Notes under the pieces: model-generated
Told to the model about the DNA's origin: nothing
The model's input: the letters and a program-made list of their open reading frames with translations, nothing else
Databases searched by the model: none
In this document: positions 43,663 through 54,273 of the stretch, piece after piece
Numbering within the stretch: position 1 is the stretch's first letter
How the letters are laid out: every line of letters starts with the position of its first letter
NCBI RefSeq assembly: GCF_016920785.2
Contig: NW_024609927.1
Location: forward strand, 124,001 to 188,000
DNA from: Ixodes scapularis
Taxonomy: Eukaryota > Arthropoda > Arachnida > Ixodida > Ixodidae
Direction of reading: 5' to 3'
DNA: 64,000 nucleotides
Translations under genes and position numbers: made by a program

Positions 43663-44461
43663 CGTAGTAATGCAGCCGGTGACTGTAGGTCGGAAAGTTT
43701 GCTGCCGACTTCCCTCCAGTAAAGGCAGCCCCCGGCTCGAAGTCGGGCAGCACCACGCATTGGCCACATTGGCACCTGGTAAAGAAATCGTACGCGTGCA
43801 TATTCAACTCGAAGTACGCACTTCGTGTTCGCCGTCTGTGCGAGCAATTTCTTTAGCCACGAGAAGGGGCGACGGCTCGGCGACGTCTTCGTGCAAATCG
43901 CCTTGGTAGTCGAGCGTGTCGTACGGAATGTATCCCAATTCTTTTGATCGGTCCAAAATTTCTCTTTCGAAGGAAGACTGATTCACCAGTACTGCGAACG
44001 ACGCTGAAGTAGAGGTTTCACGCCCGTCGTCAGCTGACATCGCCGTCCAACACGCAAGTCCCACGATACGCGATACGACGCCATGTTGAGAATTATGCAC
44101 TGAACGCACAGAGTGTTTCCTGTTTTCTGTGCAACTTTTTTTTTCAATCAATGTTTTGGCAGCTTTTTAAGGCCACAAAAAATGGGTTTCATATTTTTTT
44201 TTTATTTTTAATATTGAGTGCGTGCCTTCAATGACCACAACTTTGATTAAAATTGGAGGTTGTGTCTAAACCTTAGAAAACGGCCCGTGACCACGGAAAA
44301 AAAGAGTGAGCGAGACTCGAACCGGCCAGTTTTCAATCGGCGGATTTCGGGGGAAAGAAACCGAATTTTGAGCCCCTAATTTTGTTCTGGGTGGTTGGAC
44401 TTTCATATGTCATGTACAACTAAAAACCTCGGCGAGCATAGATACTCTGTCATTAACCGAC

Positions 44462-45110
44462 ATGGTCCAGCACTGTGAACTGGAAGCCATTGGTCGGTGT
44501 ATCTCGAAGGCATCGTGTTTGCCGTTTACACACTTCAAAAGTGCTATTCATGCACGCTTGGATAGAACATATATTTCCGTTGAACTCGTTGGGGCTTGTG
44601 AGAAGTACGCGGTGAACCACGTGGCTTTCAGTAATCATTGCCTTGTTTCTTTTAAGCTATGCTCTTCTACGCAGACTGTCAATCAATTGACCTGGCATCT
44701 GTGGAAATTAAATACGAAGCTTTTAGAACACGAAGCATTTTTGGACGGAGTGCGGGAGAAACTTGGTGAATCACAGAGCGTGAACGAGGAAGGGTTAAGA
44801 TCGAAATTGGAATTGTTTAAACAAGGTATTAAGGTAAGTGCCATCGAACGATCTAGTTCGGGTACACACGCCGAAAGAAAAGAAGTAGAAGAGTTAAATA
44901 ACGGACTATACAGCTTCTACTGCGGGAAGAATGCCCATTACACCGCGTGTGCTCGGATGCTATCAGCAGTATGAAAAAGCGCCTCGAAGCTCTTGATACC
45001 GAGCAGTATCAGGGGGCTGTGGTGCTGGCACGGTTAAATCGATTATCACTCGGAGCTGCCTGCGGAAAGAGCCGTTCCCATGGAAAAGAAGTATGGAACA
45101 AAAAAAAACA
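44462..45110 (+). pseudogene. LINE C ORF2, endonuclease C-terminus and linker
   Basis: FTHFKSAIHARLDRTYISVE, VNHVAFSNHCLVSFKL, WHLWKLNTKLL, LELFKQGIKVSAIERSS and, after a shift, LEALDTEQYQGAVVLARLNR follow LINE A closely (FTHFQGLSQARLDRAYVS, VSFSDHALVMFTL and so on). The catalytic SDH triplet reads SNH, which would inactivate the endonuclease. No RT follows. Confidence 0.8.
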
Positions 45111-45944
45111 AAAAATGAGCGCAAGTAGCGTGGCCCAGCAAACGGATGTATGCGAGAATGTCAGGCTGGGTATAAATTGTTGTCTGATATAGGGACATAC
45201 AGTTCGGCGGTTGTAACGGGCTTTCGCAATAAATCTTACCAAGAAGGAATCAAATGTTGATTGACGTGTCAATATTCTATCAATGAACAATTCCTCTGCA
45301 GGAATGCACGCTCAGTAGACTCAACCAGTGGAAGCGGACGTCAAGTAAACTGTTTCGCGATTTACGGTACTTACCTCACCATTTTAATGACGACTAAAAT
45401 AACGTCACGAAATATTGTGTTTCACGGGGTCCGGAAGATGTTGTAAAGGTTGTTACATTATAGTTCCCGGAAAACAAACGCCGTTGCAATATTTTCGGAA
45501 GTACCGACACACATAATGTTGTAAGTACAGCTTAGGAAAACCATCAGAAGAAATAGGAAGACGTTTATTTGCAATGAAGACGCTATGAATGAACGGCGTT
45601 TAGCGACGGCAAGTTATGAGCGTTTGGTAATTTATTAGTTGACTTGATTGCTAACTATGGACATGCGAACAATGAAGACCAGTTTTGTCGGGAGATGGTG
45701 TTGCGGTGATGACCTGATATCGGACGACTCATGGCAGACGAACAAGCAAGTTTCTTTTCAGCGAATGGTAAGTGTCCAGTGTCAAGCACAACACGTGGCT
45801 ACCGACGTTGTCGACGTTTCGAACACTTACCGCTTTCGACAAAAGTCCTGGCACCTGGGCTAACTTTGTTGAAAGACTCGAAGTCTTCCTTGAATCCAAC
45901 GCCATCATGAACAGTAACTGAAAACGATCCACTATTCAGTCGGT
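45111..45944. other. No recognisable gene
   Basis: AT-rich spacer between LINE C and the gypsy integrase fragment. Open frames at 45261-45446 and 45648-45863 have no family signature. Confidence 0.4.
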
Positions 45945-46500
45945 GGGTGGCGAAACGTTTCGGCATCTACGGAGTCATGAGCGATGCGTACTCTAAGTGG
46001 CTGGAGGTTTACACGATGCCTGCCACGACGTCCAAACACGTCATTGACGTTCTACGGCCTCTTTTACCTACTTTTGCCCTACCGAAAATACTTTTCTTTA
46101 ATAACGCGCAAAATTTTACTTCAAATAAAATAAACAAGTTTTTAAAGAAAAAAAAAACGGCATGAGGCATCACATTAGTGCACCATACCATCCTGCAACT
46201 AACGGGCAAGCAGAGCAGATGATGTGCAAAACGAAAAAAAGCCGGTTTGAAGCTTACGGAAGAAGCAGTTCAGTGAAGAATCGCCAGGTTCTTGTTCCGG
46301 CAGCACGCAACGGTCTCATCTTACACGAAAAAAAACCCGCCGAAGCAGTATTCGGCGGACGAAGAGCCACACCCCTCGATCTCATAATACTGTAGCCTAC
46401 GAACAAAGATCGAGAGATTCCCAGATAGAGAGTAATGGTAGTTTAATCGGTCGGACAACTCGTCTACGTGAGGAATTTCAGCGGAAGTGGGGCCTTCCAT
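45945..46500 (+). pseudogene. pol: Ty3/gypsy integrase core fragment
   Basis: Two frames give SDAYSKWLEVYTMPATTSKH, LPTFALPKILFFNNAQNF then, after an A-run frameshift near 46152, ISAPYHPATNGQAEQM and ATPLDLI, and finally GQLVYVRNFSGSGAFHVK at about 46455-46505. These are the catalytic core and C-terminal part of a gypsy integrase. The first Asp (DAYSKW) is kept, but the second (normally in 'SDNG.QF') reads NNA, so the site is dead. No LTRs are near. It differs in position and strand from the gypsy copy at 56-59 kb; whether they belong to one family is unknown. Confidence 0.85.
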
Positions 46501-46504
46501 GTAA

Positions 46505-47245
46505 AACTTGAGTAGAAAAGGCTCTATGTTGGTTGACCAGGAGGTGTCATCTCTCTGAATACGTTGGATATCAATGCCCTTCAGTGTAAATATAACTAAA
46601 TCACTAAACTCTCTTTGTGCATTGTTTAACTGCCCTTGTATTTGATAGTAGAAGCTATGGTGGTGATTTGGACCTTTCCCACCCGGCTCCTTTTTCTTAT
46701 TTTTCGCCTCATACTCCTTTGCGGTTTAAGTATGCTTCAAGAATCTTTTAGAACGGGGACACTTTACGTCAACGAGGCCATTTGTTCCAAGTAGTCAATC
46801 AGGGAATGCTGCTAGAAATCCGTCCCTCATATTAACGATTAAGCCGCACTTCCGCACAGTGCAGTTTTCCTGTTCAACGTACAGTTGTAAAGCAGCATCC
46901 TCATTGATTGTACCTTATACTGTTGCGGGTGAAGCAAGTCTTTGGGTACACGATACTTGAAACAAGTCTGGCACTGTACGTTGTGGTTCGACACCCACTA
47001 ATGTCGTCGTCCTTATGGAGCCTCATCAAATAATAATTACCTCGTCACCTCATATTGCTCTTCATCAACAGTAAGTACAATAGGCTACCGCCATATTACA
47101 ATCCGAGAATTGAAAAATTTAGTCGTTCAGTCCTTCAACAAGTTTATTATTTATACATTGTTATTACGTTACATTACCTCGAGACGATCGACGTCCATCG
47201 TCGATCTTCAAATACTTATACCTGTATATAAATTAGACACACAAG
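46505..47245. other. No recognisable gene
   Basis: Mixed composition, no motif or repeat structure that I could support. Confidence 0.4.
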
Positions 47246-47249
47246 AAGA

Positions 47250-47505
47250 GGGGGGGGGGGGGGGGGTCGGTGGCCGAGTGCATGGTCTAGCGCACTCCAG
47301 CTCGGAGCACTTGGAGAGAAAGCTCGCGGTGCAGAACCCACCCCGCCCCTGCCCGTTTCGATCTGGAAGAGCATCGTACCGGCGTGCGCTCGTGTATCAC
47401 TACTGCGTGGTGCACGTTAAAGACCCCAGGTTTCCGGCTGTACCGCACTGGCTAAATTGTTCATCTACAGCTGAGTCACCAGACGCCCACTAAGGCAGAC
47501 TAACT
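47250..47505 (+). mobile_element. Second tRNA-derived SINE, after a poly(G) tract
   Basis: After G17 (47250-47266) comes GGTGGCCGAGTGCATGGTC, a Leu/Ser-type A-box region. GCGGTGCAGAACCCACC follows as a degraded B box. The body has GTGCACGTTAAAGACCCCAG, the same phrase found in ixodid tRNA-SINEs. It ends near CACTAAGGCAGACTAAC. No clear target duplication. Part of the body may be shared with the 23.5-kb SINE family. Confidence 0.55.
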
Positions 47506-47800
47506 TCCGGCTGTATAAACATACACACAACAATTTGCAATTAGACGCATAATAACAAAGAACACAGCGTGCCGCATCTTTTCTTTTTGTGCCTTTTTTT
47601 TTTTTTTTTTAACCAGCGCAAGCTCGTGCGTTCTTTCTTTTGAGACGGTTAGAACGGTCGCACATAAAACCCGCGTTTCTCCTACCCGCCCGATTCCTCC
47701 TCTCATTATGTGTATTTTGTTTTAACTAAATAAGCTATAATAATCGTGCCTTATTCATATTTACTTTCAGTTTGAGTCAGGGAAAAGGAGTTTCGCGGGA
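47506..47800. other. Unassigned, poly(T) run
   Basis: Poly(T) at about 47594-47610. Nothing else recognisable. Confidence 0.4.
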
Positions 47801-47801
47801 A

Positions 47802-48561
47802 CTAGAGCCAATAAATGAGCTGCGCTTAGAGTATCGGCACTCTCTTTCCCGACAGTGTTGTGAACGCAGCCATTTTGTTGCTTGTGCAGAGCAGGCGCAA
47901 CTGCCGATCGTCATGATTCAAAAGTGCGACATCCTCAGCATTAGATTCGGTGTTAGGAAGCTCATGTAATGTTGCTTTGCTTTGTCGAAAACCGTTTAAA
48001 GTGGAGGACGGGAAAGCGTTTCTTGTGATTTCAGATAAAGCTTCAAATAACTGGCAACCATGATTTTAAGCCACAATAAGGCCAAGTGTCGCTACTCTGA
48101 AGCGTAGCTTATTTAATGACACTATTCATGCTTTTGTTCAAAAGGCTTGTAATACCTGGAGGGGCCATGACGTAAGCCCCGTGGATTCCACAAGCCACTA
48201 CCTTTTGACACCTGCCTCTTCTTCATTGTTCCCGCTTGTGCCAGTAAATTAGCTGCGGTTCCGAGTAACGACACTTGGCTTAAAATTGTGGCTTAAAATC
48301 ATGGTTGCCAGTTCTATGGAGCTTTATCTAAAATCACAGGAAACGTTTTTCCGTCCCTCACAAATGTTTAAACAACCCGCGACAGAGCATTTCAATATTG
48401 CATCAGCTCCCTAGCACCGCATCTAATGCTGAGGAAGTCGTACTTTTGGATCATGATGATCGGCAGTTGCGTTTGCTCTGAGCAAGACCCAAAATGGCGG
48501 CGCCAAAACCAATTTTGGGGAACTGAGTGCCGATACTTTAAAGCTCATGTAGTGACTCTAG
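47802..48561. mobile_element. Foldback element with about 290-bp inverted arms
   Basis: The left arm (47802-48103: CTAGAG...GAGTATCGGCACTC... GGCAACCATGATTTTAAGCC) and right arm (48254-48561) are inverted copies with small indels. The 150-bp centre has no coding frame. No protein is encoded, so it must have moved with outside help. Confidence 0.8.
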
Positions 48562-50770
48562 GCATAAAGTGAACTCGGGTGTATTATTTTCCTCTTCGTC
48601 TTTATTGTTCATTGATTTCAATCATATCGAATAATGAACGCATTATATCACGCTACGCTTGTGTAATTATTTGTCTCAGATTTATTAGCCTGACCCAGTA
48701 CTTAAACCATTCAGTTATCGATAGTAAATCTTCCAATATATTTTTAAATGTGAAGGTAAAGAGACACGGAGATTGATGATGATACAGACGCCAACGCCGC
48801 CCACGGAAATTTTTTGAACACTAGAAATCAGCAGTTTGTCTGCCATCCGCCAGGTAGCGCAACAAAACAACCAAACAGTTTTTAATTGTTTTTAAAATTA
48901 GCTAAGCTCTACACCTATTAAGAAACCAAAGCAAGATCATTGTGAAAATTTAATACATCGCAATGTATATATATTCCAAACAATAAATGTTATTAAATGC
49001 CAATAAATCTGTTTGATGTCCAAAACAGATAAGCGTCAAAAACAGGTAAGTTTGAAGGGCTCCTGGAGCGTTATGACTTTGAAAATGAAAAAAAAGCCAT
49101 CGTCCACCTCTTGGGCAACCATTGTAGCTCTAAATTTTATAAAAGATTTTATCAGAGTTTAATTATTTCTTCAGCGGCATTTGAACTACCATGACTCGAA
49201 GCACAAAAAAGTGCTACGTTTGATACAAAATATCTAAACAAAAAAATTTTACACAACATTAAATTTTTTTCTGCATATTACCAATTATAAGCACTACATC
49301 TGTAGCTAATTTCATTGCCCTAGCGCTTGTCATTAAAAACATATTTTTGCTGAAAAATGTCAATTTTAGGGCAATATTTGGAGGGATGAAAAAAACAAAG
49401 TAGTGCAAATATAAAAAAAGTGGATCGTTAGATTCTGCTCCGACATCATCTTAACAAAACTGCTATATTGGAACCGTGCTATCTTTAATAGATCGTTCAT
49501 AAAACATGAACTAGCGGAGCAAGTGAGGGTCCGCGCCATCATATTCGCAACGGTACAAATGCGCATGAACAGTAAAAACCAACACATACATAATATCAAA
49601 TGAAAGAGGATTGCATTGCCTTTCGAATGACATCAATCCCACAAAACAGTATTTAAAAAGTGACGAGTAATGGCCTGCCAAAAAGTACCTAAACTGCCAC
49701 ATTCAGTGGGACCGTGGCCTTAAGTGTCCTCCTATAATTTGTTTGATCAACTTCTGACACATTTGTGCTGCTCTGATGATCCCCATCTGACTTTTTTGTC
49801 GAACAAATGTTCTTGACCAAGCGGAGCATTAAGCAAACACTGTACACAGGCATTTCAATCCCACTTGGATAGTTATTTTTTGGGGGCTTTAACGTCAACA
49901 ACTGTTCACAAAAGAAGGTGCCTATGAGCGAGCGGTAAAGCCGCCATTCCTCTGGTCTGATGAAAACTCGATTTTGTCTCGTAAGGGCTCAACAATTAGT
50001 GTTCATTGCCTTTGGGGGTTATTACTGGAGGCCAGAGGCATTTCGAAACCAGTTTTGAAGAGCTAAGTTCAAAGGCGATTATACGACCTCTATTCCCAGC
50101 AAGCGAAAACATCCTCTCTATTTCGTAGCTTCCCCAAATCTGTGCATGATTGATGGTGGACAAACAAAAAAATTGGCAGGTGAATACGATTTCGCCCATT
50201 GAATACGCGACGACTTGCGGTACCAAGCTATACTTTCTGCCACCTGCGAGGAAAGCCCACAGCAACATGCCTTAGGCGTTAGGTTTCCAAAGAAAAAAAA
50301 GTTAGGTTTGCAAAGTAAAAAACGGGATGAAAAAGGAAACAAATGTGACAAAATCATGTCCTTTGGGGAGGAAGAATAAAGGAGGGAGAGACGTGAAAGA
50401 GGAGGAGGCAAGGAAAAGTGACCACGACGAATGGGCGTTAGCCACCGACTTATAATTGGAGCATGAATAACTAGTGGGAAACGTGGCACGCCACAGCTGG
50501 ACGGAGATCCGAGGTGGGTGTCGACGGTCGAGAGCCTCCAAAGCGAGTTATTGTACCAGCCCCTTTGCAAAGGGAGAATCAAGGGACGGGGTGTAGTTAT
50601 ACGAGCGCTGATCTGTCTGTGCAGGTTTCCCGGGTGGCGGGAGCGCACGCCATCTGCACACACGTGCGCTCGGTCGCATGGCACCCACACGCAGTGTCTG
50701 CTTCTCAGCTTATACAGACCGCAACTCCAAATAAATAATTGTTGCTTGGATGTGGAGGAAGTAAGTAGTG
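48562..50770. other. No recognisable gene
   Basis: AT-rich to about 50000, then mixed. The longest frame (50118-50801 minus, 227 codons) has no family pattern, low-complexity Ser/Leu/Arg content and overlaps several other frames, so I consider it chance. Confidence 0.4.
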
Positions 50771-50773
50771 CGC

Positions 50774-51410
50774 CTTGAAGGGGCTGTGCAACGATATTCA
50801 TTTGGAATGTTTTTCACTCTACACGAGCTTACTGGCATTAGTGGGACTTAAAGATACTCGCACAAAAGGAGAACTGTGTAATTTCGAGGACAAAAGCGGG
50901 CGTTGCTTTCTCTTCAATCCATCCGTTGCGAAACTAGACGTAACTCGGGGATTGCAGTATCCTCCAGTGACAATATTTAAATGCGGCTCATAGATAGGAC
51001 CCAAGCATTGCGCGGGCACTCGATTTGGGCTCGTGATAACCGATAGCTTGAGAATCATTCGGGTAGTGGCCCGTGTCCAATCGTTGAAATGACAGCAGCC
51101 GAACCATAACAATCTCTGGAACTCAGAGCGTGTCCTGTGCCTTGCCAACCCCAGAGCGAGCCTATATGATCTTTATTGGGGGCATATAATCGACTCCGGA
51201 TCACCTGGCCACTTGTTCTGGTTGCAAGTTGAGGGGGTGAACGCAGCTTGTTTTTTTTTTTTTTTTGTTTTTTTCAATTTTCTTCTGCCACTTCGACTGC
51301 GTGTGGTGAAAAATGAATGGGTGTTTCACAGGTAATTAACCTCAAGAAACCGTTCTAAGCCGTATTTGCGCAAACTTCAAAAATCGTTTCATCGCCCCTT
51401 TAAAGGATGT
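50774..51410. mobile_element. Dispersed repeat C, copy 3, with inverted ends
   Basis: The left end CCTTGAAGGGGCTGTGCAAC and right end, reverse complemented, CCTTTAAAGGGGCGATGAAA (51383-51410) form inverted termini. The interior matches 6880-7090 and 12511-13000. The 'TTAAAGGGG' ends resemble a very common tick foldback type. Confidence 0.6.
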
Positions 51411-52160
51411 GTCTGGTGACCTCCGCTGTGGAAGAGCGCTTTAAAAAAATCAAAAGCAAAAATTAGATTAGATTCTACTTAGAAATTTGTGTTTGAGAGG
51501 ATGGTATGATTGCCACGTGGCAAGGACGGTAAAGGAGCTTGGTTTTATCTATATGTTTTGTTTATTTTTTATTTCGCGGTATTTGCATTGCGCCTCCTCG
51601 AATTATTCTGTGAATTTGTTTATGAAGGATGTACACGAGCACAGCAACGACTATTGTGTGCGTTCCTTATTGTATATTATTTTTCGTGAAAAAACAATTT
51701 AAGAAATCTGAGGCATTTATTTATTTATTTTGATTGCCTCAGTGCACATAGAACATTACAGAGGGGCAGAGCATACAAAATCACACTTTACAATTTAACA
51801 CAATAAAATACAAAGTAAGCAATTTTGCTAGAAAATAGTTAATCTGGCGTGTTAGAAAAAGTGGTTAGTTAACGCCTTGTTAAATAGTTCAATTTACCAG
51901 CGGCGCGTTGAGGCGGTTACATCAGGTGACGTACTTGGAATGAACGTGCCGATGTATGCTCACATTTGACAATTAGATATGCTGAAGGAATGAACGTTAT
52001 TTATAGACGTTAGTTTCAGTAACGTCGCATCAAAACTAACGTGATCACCTACAACTTGGCAAAATTGTCTTCACCTAAACTTGTGTGCCATGTTGAATTA
52101 AAATTATAAAAATAAAACGGAGCAAAAAAAGAAAGTAACGTGACGGGAGACAGAAATAAG
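51411..52160. other. Unassigned, probable minus-strand LINE tail
   Basis: From 51715, ATTTATTTATTTATTTTGATTG followed by CCTCAGTGCACATAGAAC looks like the A-rich tail and 3' UTR of a minus-strand LINE, but no ORF2 sequence follows. Confidence 0.3.
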
Positions 52161-52164
52161 ATAT

Positions 52165-52288
52165 TTCGGAAATTATAAACAGCGCGGAAAGACGAGGACC
52201 AGACAAAGAAGTGACACGGACGTAGCGCTACGTCCGTGTCACTTCTTTGTCTGGTCCTCGTCTTTCCGCGCTGTTTTTAATTTCCGAA
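52165..52288. mobile_element. Near-perfect palindrome, about 62-bp arms, no spacer
   Basis: The arms meet at 52226/52227 in CGTAGCGCTACG. They read TTCGGAAATTA-AACAGCGCGG... outward, with a few mismatches only in the outer 15 bp. CCAACTCGCCCAA follows on the right. Same family layout as 6103-6220 but different arm sequence. Confidence 0.85.
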
Positions 52289-53160
52289 GTATGTACCAAC
52301 TCGCCCAAGCCTCAACTTTAGCAAGAAATAAGATAGTTTGCAAAGAAATCGCAAAGAAGAAACTAAGAACTGCACATTTGTTTTATTACTTTACTGGGTA
52401 GGTTCACCCTGGTGTGGAACAGACATCCGTCAATGTGGTTTTGTTTGAGAGAAATTAACTACAATCGATTAGGCACAATTCTGTCATATATGAGTACCAT
52501 ATATCAGGCATTCAATAGGTGACTACAAATTTCCTCAGTCTGAACGCATTTTAAAGCGTGCGAACCTTGATCGAGAATAATTGCAAGTTCCAGATCGTCT
52601 ACGTTTATTTAATGCATCCAAGTAACAACTTTCTTACGGTTAAAAAAGATCCCTCGTCGAGGTGTACGTATAAAGTGTGGGCATCTTCATCCACCCCTCC
52701 TCATGTACGTTGCCTTCAGACGCAGAAACAAAAATGCATATCGCAGGTTAAAAATGTGTTTATCTCTATTGTTACTGTTATAAGAGAAGTCAAAGAGAAC
52801 TCACTCTGCCTATCAGACTTGGAGTAAGCAGTGCAAAATTAATGTTTTTTTTTCTTTGGCTTGCCGGAGCAAAATACTAAAGATAAAGTTTAACGAAAGA
52901 TGTAAAGAATGTGTAAGAAACGTTTGAAACTCATAAGCGGAAGTAAGCGATCAAAACTTGATTTTTGTTCATGTGTAAAAAATATATACAGACGAAGTTT
53001 ATACTCCGGCATCAGTGTCAAATAAAATCGAGCACAGATATGGTTCCGGGTCGATTGTATTTTGTACTTCCTATTCGCTCTCAATATTTTAGAAAAACAC
53101 GCGAAAACAAAACAAAAGTGAGAAGAAAAAAAAAAGTGAAAGCCGTTTACAACTCCCTGT
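52289..53160. other. No recognisable gene
   Basis: AT-rich, with no supported coding frame or structure. Confidence 0.45.
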
Positions 53161-53164
53161 AACG

Positions 53165-53588
53165 CAGAATTAGAGCGCAGTTCTTGAGGAGGAGTGGGGA
53201 GGGCACTAAGGGGAGGGGGGAGGGTCATGTGACCTCGGGGGTCCCGTGACCCCCCAGGTCACGGGATCCCCAGAGAAATATTTCCGCTAGATTTAGCGGG
53301 GAATTTTTTCCGCTAGATTTAGCGGGGACATTTTTCCATTAGATTTAGCGGGGAAATTTTTCCGCTATATTTAGTGGGGAAATTTATCCGCTAAATATAG
53401 CGGGGAAACTTTTCTGCTAGATTTAGTGGGGAAAAGTTTCCGTTAGATTTAGCACAAAAATTTTTGTGCTAGATTTAGCGGGGAAATTTACGCATAATGC
53501 ACCGCGCGGTTACGCCGACGCCGACACAGACGGCGACGCCGACGCCGCTCAAGCCGGAAACGGGTGCCTAAGAGCTGCGCTCTAAAAA
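53165..53588. mobile_element. TIR element D, copy 2, with a hairpin minisatellite
   Basis: The left end TTAGAGCGCAGTTCTTGAGG and right end CTAAGAGCTGCGCTCTAA are inverted repeats. The right flank (CCGCTCAAGCCGGAAACGGG) matches copy 1 (9012-9385). Between them is a short GGTCACGGG palindrome (about 53237-53271) and the tandem array 53282-53491. Confidence 0.75.
53282..53491. repeat. Eight tandem units of about 26 bp, each a hairpin
   Basis: The consensus is TTTCCGCTAGATTTAGCGGG plus GAAATT. CCGCTA and TAGCGG are a 6-bp inverted pair within each unit. Several units carry paired changes that partly keep the symmetry (for example TTAGATTTAG and CTAAATATAG). Confidence 0.85.
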
Positions 53589-54217
53589 CACGCGGTTTGA
53601 ATGGCTGTTATCCTACGACGAACAATAGGTGCAAAAATTGACCAGCAAAGAGGATGAGGCTAAAACGGACTTTGTTACTCATAGTACGGGTTCATGGGTC
53701 ACTTTGCGCCACCCGGCTTGCTAGGTCCGGATGAGGTGACAAACTTCGTTGTGTGGGACGCTGGGTGGTTCTTGGCGATGACAAAAAAACTTCCCTTGGC
53801 TGTCGACGGCTAACTCGGTTTGAGGCACTTGGCAGTTTTTTTCAATAAATAAATGAATAATTTGATAGCAAATATTTGGCAAAATATTACTGCAAGGGTT
53901 TTTTGCCTTGTGCGATGCTTGGAAGGAGGTGCACGAATTTTAGCGTATTCAAGCTCGGGAGTTGGCTGGTTCGTGGGATTAAGTTCCGATTACGGGGACA
54001 TTTTCCCTCGGGGTTCCCCTATCGGGTTCGGTTGCGGGGTGTTAGCTTTCGAGCTCCAGCACAAACAAAGCTCACTCGTCGCGTTTCTCCAAAAAAACTA
54101 CTGTTTGGCCCATCCTCTTCTGGTGCAGCTGCGAATGCGCGACTCATCATCAGACGGGCGTGCCCCTTTGGCCGAAAAGCTACAGGCAATCGGCTCACTT
54201 TCTCACCATGAGCAATT
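53589..54217. other. No recognisable gene
   Basis: An open frame at 53853-54224 has no family signature. Nothing else can be supported. Confidence 0.35.
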
Positions 54218-54273
54218 GAGATAGGCGCAGATCACGGGGTCTCGCCTGAGACCCCGTGATCTGCGCCTATCTC
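54218..54273. repeat. Perfect palindrome, 26-bp arms, 4-nt loop
   Basis: GAGATAGGCGCAGATCACGG (with GGTCTC), then GCCT, then the exact reverse complement. The symmetric sequence has no obvious host element. Confidence 0.9.

Larger units (their letters stand above)
42835..44458 (+). repeat. Dispersed repeat B, copy 2 (with about 0.8 kb extra)
   Basis: The outer parts (42835-43020 and 43865-44458) match 18585-18800 and 18985-19555. The middle (about 43050-43860) is absent from copy 1 and contains the THAP remnant and a tRNA-like stretch. The right edge abuts LINE C exactly where the LINE resumes. Confidence 0.7.
39324..45110 (+). mobile_element. LINE C: decayed Tx1-like LINE interrupted by about 3.5 kb
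   Basis: The left piece (39324-about 40978) holds ORF1 and the start of the ORF2 endonuclease. The right piece (44460-about 45110) holds the endonuclease C-terminus and linker. Together they follow the order of LINE A with a gap of about 35 residues at the interruption. Between them lies unrelated repeat sequence ending in dispersed repeat B. No RT domain follows, so the copy is also 3'-truncated or rearranged. Joining the two pieces as one insertion is inference from order, strand and near-continuity. Confidence 0.7.

Noticed and set aside
50118..50801. 227-codon minus-strand frame as a gene
   Set aside because: Low-complexity Ser/Leu/Arg composition, several overlapping frames on both strands and no recognisable domain.
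53282..53491. CRISPR-like regular repeats
   Set aside because: Units are contiguous with no unique spacers, diverged, and lie inside a eukaryotic TIR element. It is a minisatellite.
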